From the NCBI GenBank assembly GCA_033239525.1, contig BSYO01000035.1, forward strand, positions 9,800,627 to 9,864,626: a DNA stretch of 64,000 nucleotides, read 5' to 3'. This document shows positions 55,546 to 64,000 of the stretch, in pieces. The DNA comes from Nepenthes gracilis. Lineage: Eukaryota > Streptophyta > Magnoliopsida > Caryophyllales > Nepenthaceae. Under the pieces are notes generated by a model. It did not search any database. It had not been told where the DNA came from and saw only the letters and a list, made by a program, of their open reading frames with translations. How positions within the stretch are numbered: position 1 is the first letter of the stretch; every line of letters starts with the position of its first letter. Both the position numbers and the translations under genes were made by a program.

Positions 55546-55689
55546 AAATACTTATTTCCACGTATGTGAAAATAAATACTCCTGTTTAAATATTTATTTT
55601 TGATTAAATTATAACCAAACGAAGAAATATTTATTTTTTAAGAAATAATGAGAAAATGTAATTTCTATTTTTTCAAACCAAACATCACC

Positions 55690-56885
55690 TTACTGCCTGA
55701 GAATATTTACTGAGCCATAATTCCCTTCATGGGGGTAATGCGCAACATGGGGACACAATTATCCGGCTGCATTATTGTAAGTGCTGTCTGCTGATGTGCG
55801 CTGAGTTGTAAAGGCTGTTGGCTGCTAAGTTGGGGGGACGACTATTGGGGGCGGTGCATCACGTAACCCTAATTACCTTTTTTTTATTAGGTGATTCAAG
55901 GTCATCCTTCTTGGGCTAGCCACGTTGCTCTCTGGATCTTGGGTTAGGGAAGTACCCTATTGGACTCCTATCTTCTAAGCCCTTCTTCCTTTATTGGGTT
56001 AAATTTTTGGACTGGCCTATTGATTGTCACACCCATCAAAAGTGATAACCAATGAATGAAGAATAGGGTTGAGTTAGAAAATATGTAAGATATAGATAAA
56101 TTATGATAGAAAATAAAAATCTTTGCATTGATTACAATAGAGTACAAAAAGTATCTCAAACCTTATGCCATTTTCCTTGTCCAAATAAGAAATTTAAAGG
56201 ATGATATTCAAAGTATAAAAATTATATTTTACGTAGTTATATTTTTGAATTTTGTTATACTTAGAATTTATATTTAATATATATAAATATTATAAAAAAA
56301 TATTATTTTTTATTTTAAAATATTTACCACCGAAAATTGTATATTTGTTGCATGCCACATTATAAAGAACAAAAACTATTAACACTAAAAAAGTCAGGAA
56401 AAATAAAAAACTTAAGAAGGGAACTTTAGGTAAGTAAAAATATATATTATGTACTATTAAAAAAATAGGTTTTGACTTCAAATGAATGAAATTATTACAT
56501 ATTTTATATATAGTATGGTTTATGTAATTTATAATTCTAAAATTATTAGTTTAAAAATTATTTATTTTGTTTTATGCAATATATATTAAAATTAAATTAA
56601 TAAGTAATAATATTAATGTAATAATAAAAATAATATTGGAAATGGATGTTTTAATTTTATGTGATAAATATAGTAATAAATATTGTGTAAATAAACAGTA
56701 AAGAAATTAAAAAAAATAAGAAAGCAAAATTTATCACTGACCAGAACGACCTCTATGACAAATATGACTAGCCTATAATATTTTAGATAATATATATATA
56801 TATATATATATAGACAATATTTAATTTAAAAAACTATACTAAAATAAGCAATAATATAATATTTTTAAAAATAAATATTGCTTAA
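55690..56885. other. Stretch without a recognised gene
   Basis: 55690-56030 has moderate GC and G/T-rich words. 56160-56885 is very AT-rich with a short TA run near 56790. No coding or structural feature recognised. Confidence 0.45.
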
Positions 56886-57827
56886 TGTAATGTAATATAA
56901 AGATCTCTATTTAATTTAAGTTTGATATATTTATTATTTTTGAATAATTTAAATGTGATAGGAATTAATTAAATATTGTGATATTATAAAGAAAATTGGA
57001 TCGGTCGGTTGTCGTTCAAAGTAACTAATGTTATTCCTAAGTGTCGATTCGAATAATAAAAGATAATAAAAAAAGGTAAAAGAAGATGGAGAGAAAAGGT
57101 AAAAGAAAAGGTAAAAAAAAAGGTAAAAGAAAAATAAAATAATAGTAGTTAAAGCAATAGAATGAAAGAAAGGGAAAAAAAGATGGAGAGACAAAGAGAG
57201 TGGGAAGGAGAATAGGGTTTCATGTGTGGGAGAAAAAATGGAGGAAGAGAAAAGAAGATGAACGAGAAAGAGGAAAAGGGGGCGAGGTGCTTGCCAGTGG
57301 CAACAGCTTGCCGTGAGCGGTGTTGGAGTGACGTGAAGGAGGGCGTAGTGGTTGTAAGAGGAGGCAGAGGCAATGGCGGTGTGTGGCAAAGAGTGAGACA
57401 TGCCAGGAAGGGACAACAGCCATGAGAAGAGGCAGAGGCAGAGGCAGCGGTGGGTCGCCGGCAAGGAGGCACAATGCAGTTGGAGAGAGAAAGCGTACAA
57501 GTAGAGAGAGAAAGGAGCGCCGTTAGGAGGGAGAAAGTCTATTTGGATATTTTGGAACGTCATTTCTTTTGATCTGTTGAGTATAAGGTTAAGATAAGTA
57601 TTTTCTAATCCTATCCTTAGTTTGATTTAATTTCTTATTCGTTTTAGCTATTGTTTAAAAATTTTACTAATATGTATGCATTTTTATATAAGCCAAATTT
57701 ATTTATTATGTACATATATATCTGTTTTGCCAGTTGTTTGGTGATTTTTCACAGGAATTTATAATTTTGGAGGATTTTGTGATTTATAGATACCTAGATA
57801 ATATATATTGTATATTTGTGTATCTGT

Positions 57828-60800
57828 AAGTTATAAAACCATAAATCAGGCTTTATATTAGTCCACATTTATATTGTTAGGGGCAGGGTTACTATGGTCC
57901 CATGGCTGTCTAAGATCTGAGGATCGATCTTTGTGATTTGAGGCATGAAATCTGATGGTACTGCTACCAATAGAGATATTTAATCCCGACGGGGATGTAT
58001 ATGATATGTTTCTTCTTCCGCTAATAGGAAGGTTGAGATGTATTATAGTTCACCTGCCATACTATGTATTTAAATGAAAACTATCGTAAGGAATTAATAA
58101 GAATTAATATATTTGGACGTCTTAATATATAACTAAATTTAAGAATTTATCCAAAATCGTGAGTGATAAAATAAGTGAGTATGTTCTGAATTTATGGAAG
58201 ATAAAGTATATAAATAGTCTTGAACAGCCGACCTAAAATGTAGTCAGGCCTCGAACTGCCAATTTAAAACACAGCCGATATAACTACGGTTACCGGACGA
58301 TGGTAACTCTTCTTTAAGTTGGTACAATAATATTTGGTTCTTCAATTTCATACATGCTTTATATTTCTATAGGTATTACGTGAACTATGATTTGAGATGC
58401 GTGGATTGACCCACAAATTGGAAGATAGGAATATCTTGTACTTATAGATATATGTAAAATTCAGAATACGTTTTGATTATATGATTTGGTTTTAGTATTC
58501 CATTGATTTCAACATATGATATTATGAGTTTGGATTTGCACAATAATATGTGTCCCATGCAAATATGACGATGGTCGCGATTATATAATGTGATTTTGAA
58601 TCATATGATATGACATCATTTATAAGATTTGACTGAATCTTTATTTACTATAATTATACCCCGAATAGACAATTTTGATACGATTGATGATTTAGTATTA
58701 GACATATCTTTGATTTTTAGGGATTTTACGGACCTTATATTTTATTTTACACATTTACAATGTGATATCTATTCTCTCAGATTTATATATGTCGTTTTAT
58801 ATATGATGATGATACTTACTAAACCATTGACTTATATTTTTATATTTTATTCCTTCAAACTAGAAGCTTGGATACAAGTGTAGGTGTTTGGACGAGATCT
58901 GAAGTAACATTGCTTATTCGATGAGTATAGATATTTATGCCTATTAGGCTTTTGGATATTGAGGGTTTATTTGGCTTTGTTTTGGTCGGTTGTAAACCGT
59001 GGATCATGTAATAAGATATTGTGAAATGTTTATATTATGTTGATAGGTTGTTAGATTTTGATATCTCTTTACAATGTATTGATAGTAGATTTTATATTAT
59101 GATATTTGAATTTGTATTCTTTTTTTTTTTTTGGTAAATAAGTATTTTGGATTAATGGGAGAAAAAATATACACAAACAATACTTTATCTCCAAGTATTT
59201 TAACAGGGAGATAAAATATAAAAGTTAGGGCATTCCCCGAGCCGCTCAATACAACAGAAGACATCAAAATGATGAAATAAGAGCAAAACCCCCTAGGGGT
59301 ATACACTCAACAAAATCGGCCAAACATAAAGTCTGTCCATTTTAGAAAAACAAGTCTTCGTCGAAGGATGTGTCAGCGCACCTCCATATCAGCAAAAAGA
59401 CCACACTCAGGAAGCCATCACTGGATCGGCAACTTCGGCTGAAGCTTCATCCAACTCAGCAGCCAAATATCAAAATTAATTACTCAAATATTTGGCGAGT
59501 AGCGAAAACCCGATGGAGGCAGCGGTACCACAACTCCAAGAGTCCAAGAGATGCGCCGGTGACAGTTTGTTGAATCTCTGACTTGACACCACTACAAGAG
59601 GCTCGGCTACAAGCGGCAAAGTCAATTCTTTTGCAAAATCCATTAGCAATCGGCAGCAGAGATGTTGAGCGAAGATCGAAACACGGGCACGAATCAGCCC
59701 CAACACCAACACGATATGCGAGTAGATTCAACAATCCAACTACTAACGAAAGCGGCAAAGATATACCGAGCAACAAACAGTCCAAGAGACTACTTCACAA
59801 AAAGGCTACAAGCCAAGGGCCTCCTCCACCATGAAGAGTCTTTTTCACCACCAGACTTGACGGCGGCCCAGCCTTCAACAACCGCTGACAAAGTAAGAGG
59901 CACCTTCACCTTGTCAAGACACACCTATCTCGGGGCATGAGTCGCACCAGCACCCGCAAGTTATAAAACCATAAATCATGAATTTATATTAGTCCACATT
60001 TATATTGTTAGGGCGGGGTTACTATGGTCCCATGGCTGTCTAAGATCCGAGGATCGATCTTTGTGATTTGAGGCATGAAATTACGATGGTAACCGCTACC
60101 AATAGAGATATTTAATCCCGACGGGATGTATATGATATGTTTCTTCTTCCGCTAATAGGAAGGTTGAGATGTATTATAGTTCACCATACTATGTATTTAA
60201 ATGAAAACTATCGTAAGGAATTAATAAGAATTAATATATTTCGACGCCTTAATATATAACTAAATTTAAGAATTTATCCAAAATCGTGAGTGATAAAATA
60301 AGTGAGTATGTTCCAAATTTATGGAAGATAAAGTATATAAATAGTCTTGAACAAATCCGACCTAAAATGTAGTCCGCCTCGAACTCTGCCAATTTAAAAC
60401 ACAGCCGATATAACTACGGTTCCGGACGATGCCAACTCTTCTTTAAGTTGGTACAATAATATTTGGTTCTTCAATTTCATACATGCTTTATATTTCTATA
60501 GGTATTACGTGAACTATGATTTGAGATGCGTGGATCAGCCTACAAATTGGAAGATAGGAATATCTTGTACTTATAGATATATGTAAAATTGAATACGTTT
60601 TGATTATATAATTTGGTTTTAGTGTTCCATTGATTTCAACATATGATATTATGAGTTTGGATTTGCACAATAATATGTGTCCCATGCAAATATGACGATG
60701 GTCGCGATTATATAATGTGATTTTGAATCATATGATATGATATCATTTATAAGATTTGACTGAATCTTTATTTACTATAATTATACCCCGAATAGACAAT

Positions 60801-62085
60801 TTGATACGATTGATGATTTAGTACTAGACATATCTTTGATTTTTAGGGATTTTACGGACCTTATATTTTATTTTACACATTTACAATGTGATATCTATTC
60901 TCTCGCATTTATATATGTCGTTTTTATATATGATGATGATACTTACTAAACCATTGACTTATATTTTTATATTTTATTCCTTCAAACTAGAAGCTTGGAT
61001 ACAAGTGTAGGTGTTTGGACGAGATCTGAAGTAACATTGCTTATTCGATGAGTATAGATATTTATGCCTATTAGGCTTTTGGATATTGAGGGTTTATTTG
61101 GCTTTGTTTTGGTCGGTTGTAAACCGTGGATCATGTAATAAGATATTGTGAAATGTTTATATTATGTTGATAGGTTGTTAGATTTTGATATCTCTTTACA
61201 ATGTATTGATAGTAGATCTTATATTATGATATTTGAATTTGTATTCTTTTTTTTTGGTAAATAAGTATTTTGGATTAATGGGAGAAAAAATATACACAAA
61301 CAATACTTTATCTCCAAGTATTTTAACAGGGAGATAAAATATAAAAGTTAGGGCATTCCCCGAGCCGCTCAATACAACAGAAGACATCAAAATGATGAAA
61401 TAAGAGCAAAACCCCCTAGGGGTATACACTCAACAAAATCGGCCAAACATAAAGTCTGTCCATTTTAGAAAAACAAGTCTTCGTCGAAGGATGTGTCAAG
61501 CACCTCCATATCAAAAAAGACCACACTGTGAAGCCATCACCGGATCGGCAACTGGCCGAAGCTTCATCCAACTCAGCAGCCAAATATCAAAATTAATTAC
61601 TCAAATATTTGGCCGAGTAGCCAAAACCGATGGGAGCAAAGAGTACCACAACTCCAAGAGTCCAAGAGATCACGACAAAGAAGATGCTGAATCTACAACT
61701 TCAAAGACCACTACAAGAGGCTCCTAGCCCACAAGCAAAGAAAGTCGATTGCCAAAATCCATTAGCAAACGGGCAGCAGAGATGTTCGTGAATAAAGATC
61801 AAAACACAAAGGCACGAATCAGCCCCAACACCAACACGATATGCGAGTAGATTCAACAATCCAACTACTAACGAAATCAAAGATATACTGTGCAACAAAG
61901 AGTCCAAGAGACTACTTCACAAAAAGGCTACAAGCAGAAGGGCCTCCTCCACCACAGAAGGTCTTTTTTCAGCCACCAGGACTTGACAGCAGCCTTCAAC
62001 AACCGGTGACAGGCAGAAGAGGCACCTTCATACTGCAGCTCAGCGACACCCTATCTCAGGGCATGGTCAGCACCAGCACCCGCAA
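57828..62085 (+). repeat. Tandem duplication, 2.13-kb unit
   Basis: Units 57828-59957 and 59958-62085. Each holds LTR sequence, the target copy tatttgaatttgtattc and the 3' 830 bp of LINE H. The junction at 59958 shares 'aagttataaaacc' with 57828. The copies are nearly identical apart from small differences clustered at CAG, CTG and CCGG words. Confidence 0.88.
59120..59957 (-). mobile_element. LINE H, partial duplicate copy
   Basis: The 3' part of LINE H (T run, 'ggtaaataagtattttgg', 'gggcattccccgagc') carried in the first unit of the tandem duplication. It is cut at the duplication breakpoint, not by LINE truncation. Confidence 0.85.
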
Positions 62086-63373
62086 AATCAGCAAATAAAA
62101 ATTGCAGAATAAAGCATCGAGACAGCAGATTAATCCCTAATCCCTCAATCCCATTCTGGTCTCAGCAAATAAAAACCAAGAAAAAGCCAGAGGAGGCAGC
62201 TATAGAACATTACAGCGAACCTTAATTCAGTGCAATCAAAGCCATCAACTTCAGCGACCACAATCTCATTGCAACAGCATAGGCAAATGAGAGCACTCAA
62301 AGAAGAAACACACCTGGCCGAGCAATCATACAAAGATCGTTGGTGGGACCAAGAAGGCCAAGCAACCAACAATCCAACCAAATTCTTTCAACCAAACAAA
62401 TCTCGGACCCACTCGACAAAGACCACAACCAAATATCCCCAAGCCGAGATGCATTGGTACCCCCACACTTTTAACCGGAAGGAAACATAGCCGAGCAACA
62501 TCGAGCCAAGAAATCAACTTCCGCGATTTGAAAACGCAGTGAATGCCATCACTTATCATTCACGCAATCAAGGAAATGGCAAAGACCAATCCAAGCCCAC
62601 CGCCTCGTAAGGATTACGCATTCAAACAGGCCCACTCAAAGCGCTCAAAGACTCAAACCTATAATTCCCAGACGAGCAAACGGCTCCCAATCCATCCAGC
62701 GGTGAAGGAAATCACAGCAGAGAGGCTTCAGACCCGAGCATAGGACGGTTGTCGCCGGCAGATCCAAATCGGCAAAAGACAAGGGCATTTGGACAGCTGC
62801 TCCCGAAATCAAGGATCGCAAGATAAACTGAGATAACACATGGCCAAAGCTTCCGCAAGAAAATCAGAGATTGGGCTCGACCTCAGCGGCAGAGGATAGA
62901 ATCCAGCAAATCCGGAGGTGAGAAACCCTAATAAATCAAGATTGAAGTTGAAAAGAGAAAGGAAACACGAGAAGAGTCCCGTGAAAAGAAGCGAACTCCA
63001 AACGGAAACAGCCTCATTTAGATGCGATCATGGCTAATGAGAGACCCCGATCAGCTCTTACCCGAATAAGCTACACGAGGGCAATAGCCATGAGCCTTCA
63101 TCCCAACTGCTTCAAAGAAACGAGCCCACATCCATGGCCAAGGCCTCAATGGATGACTTGGCTGTGTCGAGGACCGGAGACGTAGAGAGCAAGAGAAGAG
63201 AAGGAGAACGGGAGGCAACCGGGCGAGGCAACCAGGAGACCGGCCGTGGCGGGCTCCGGCGCCGCCCGGCCAGAGGAGGAGCGCCGCAGAAGACGCGGAC
63301 AAAATTCAAAACGAAATTTGAAACGAAGAGAGAAGCGAGAGCTTCTCTCTCTAGGCGGTCCTCCATTGCTGCT
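61247..63373 (-). mobile_element. LINE H: 2.1-kb non-coding LINE-like element
   Basis: 2,127-bp minus-strand insertion in L57 with a perfect 17-bp duplication, tatttgaatttgtattc (61230-61246 and 63374-63390). The 3' end has the family T run and 'ggtaaataag' terminus. The 5' end on the minus strand is GC-rich (agcagcaatggaggaccg...) and may be a complete 5' end. The body is T/G-rich on the minus strand with only short open frames and no endonuclease or RT motif. It is probably a non-autonomous derivative moved by the LINE machinery. Confidence 0.8.
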
Positions 63374-63537
63374 TATTTGAATTTGTATTCGATGAGGTAT
63401 TGTGTGAATTTTATGCATTGGGTATTGTGTATGTATGGAACATACCCCTAGGTTGGGTTTTGTAGTTGTTGATAATTTATGGATTTTACTATTGTAGATT
63501 TTTATTTATTTTGACATGTATATTGTATGTCTGTGAC

Positions 63538-64000
63538 GTAAAATGTAATTTTTTTATAATTTTTATCATCTTAAAATAAAAATTATTTTAAAATATTTTT
63601 ATTTTAATAATAAATAATAATATTTAATATTTTAAGAGATAATAAACTTTTAAAATATTTAAAAATTTAACTACTTATAATAAATATTGGGTTTGATATA
63701 GTAAAAATATATGTGATGAAAATATCTTTAATTATAATAAAATCATATTTAACACACACACATATATATATTTATTAATTTAATTTAAATTTGTTTAATT
63801 TCTTTAAGTATTATAAAACTAAAAATATTATTTAAACATAACATTCAACACTATCTAAATTATTCATATATTATAATTACGGTTAAATTTGAATTTGATA
63901 TTAAAAAAATATTCACGGTGGTTTTAAAATTTTATTTTATAATATTAATATATTTTAAATATTTAATTAAATATTTAAAAAATTTTTAGAGTAATTATCT
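63538..64000. other. AT-rich stretch without features
   Basis: Low-complexity AT-rich DNA following the L57 end. I see nothing assignable. Confidence 0.5.

Larger units (their letters stand above)
55273..55689. mobile_element. MITE-like element
   Basis: About 417 bp bounded by imperfect inverted ends: tggtacgtttagttg at the left and aaaccaaacatcacc at the right, whose complement is ggtgatgtttggttt. It is non-coding and AT-rich, and the two halves are roughly complementary in composition ('ttattcc...' and 'aaataaat' runs). No clear target duplication was found, so the superfamily stays open. An AAC/AAT microsatellite and a tiny LINE insertion lie inside. Confidence 0.55.
56890..63537 (+). mobile_element. 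L57: aged LTR of the T3 family, enlarged
   Basis: Aligns along its length with the T3 LTR: TATAAAGA at 56985, a GA/GC-rich leader, 'ttaagataagta' where T3 has 'ttaaggcaagta' (57591), the segment 'cgtaaggaatt...cctaatatataac', the acceptor region with AG lost (58858), and an end near 63537 (gtctgtgacg). Compared with T3 most changes are C to T or G to A. It is enlarged by a LINE-type insertion and a 2.13-kb tandem duplication. No PBS follows, so it is probably a solo LTR. The left border is approximate. Confidence 0.72.

Noticed and set aside
54840..56030. Possible copia-type LTR
   Set aside because: Composition and a small palindrome suggested it, but I could not find paired ends, PBS, PPT or a target duplication.
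56949..57563. 204-codon minus-strand open frame over the L57 leader
   Set aside because: Same cause as in T3: complement of a GA-rich leader in an LTR of the same family.
63051..63366. GC-rich open frames at the 5' end of LINE H
   Set aside because: Two different frames are open over the same 250 bp because of high GC. Neither shows LINE ORF1 features such as a DUF4283-like segment or CCHC knuckle.
1..64000. tRNA, rRNA, riboswitch or bacterial-type features
   Set aside because: None seen. The tRNA-like matches are the short primer sites of LTR elements.

Overview
This window looks like plant nuclear DNA, almost certainly from a seed plant with a large, transposon-rich genome. The evidence is Ty3/gypsy LTR retrotransposons with chromodomain-type integrase tails and initiator-tRNA-Met primer sites, L1-type LINEs with a DUF4283-like ORF1, plant-style promoters, and no intact host gene. 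I recognise no tRNA, rRNA, organelle or bacterial gene. Nearly every base that can be assigned belongs to a retrotransposon or its remains, and no recognised coding region is intact. The species cannot be named from the sequence.

Layout. 1-1657: two LINE 3' ends (+). 1658-3620: an old minus-strand LTR-like piece and a gag-protease relic. 3621-8117: AT-rich DNA with no recognisable gene. 8123-17074: element T1, a complete minus-strand chromovirus with LTRs, PBS, gag-pol, PPT and the 5-bp target duplication AAATC, broken by many stops and frameshifts. 17080-24454: gypsy relics on the minus strand hit by three LINE insertions, then a minus-strand LTR fragment (L22). 24455-49441: a nest. The plus-strand element T4 (pol relic, PPT, 3' LTR) was split by a minus-strand solo LTR (S1, duplication TGTAT). 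S1 was split by T2 (28432-45748, duplication ACCTC), and T2's left LTR was split by T3 (31050-39402, duplication TAACG/TGACG). 49435-51790: LTR and chromodomain relic of a minus-strand element T5. 51791-56885: AT-rich DNA with a MITE-like element carrying a 14-bp LINE insertion. About 56890-63537: an aged LTR of the T3 family (L57), tandemly duplicated and carrying a 2.1-kb LINE-like insertion. 63538-64000: AT-rich DNA.

Main observation. The long LTRs (about 2-3 kb) of at least five families share one internal architecture. It runs TATA box, leader, a splice-donor-like site that is GC rather than GT (AG|GCAAGT type), a block often filled with family-specific tandem repeats, then a CTCAC branch-site-like motif 17-28 nt before a pyrimidine-rich CAG. 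This is the signature of a GC-AG intron inside the LTR. In four LTRs an acidic reading-frame tail (D-E...D-E-x-E-stop) follows the acceptor. I infer that unspliced RNA served as genome and spliced RNA as messenger; only RNA data can test this.

How the parts work together. T1 shows the ancestral gag-pol order. T2 keeps only gag. T3 keeps only eroded pol fragments although its LTRs are still similar, so T2 and T3 were probably mobilised by other elements. The LINE copies share the 3' end TACTTACC-A(n) and an upstream block, range from 14 bp to 2.3 kb, and mostly lack ORF2.
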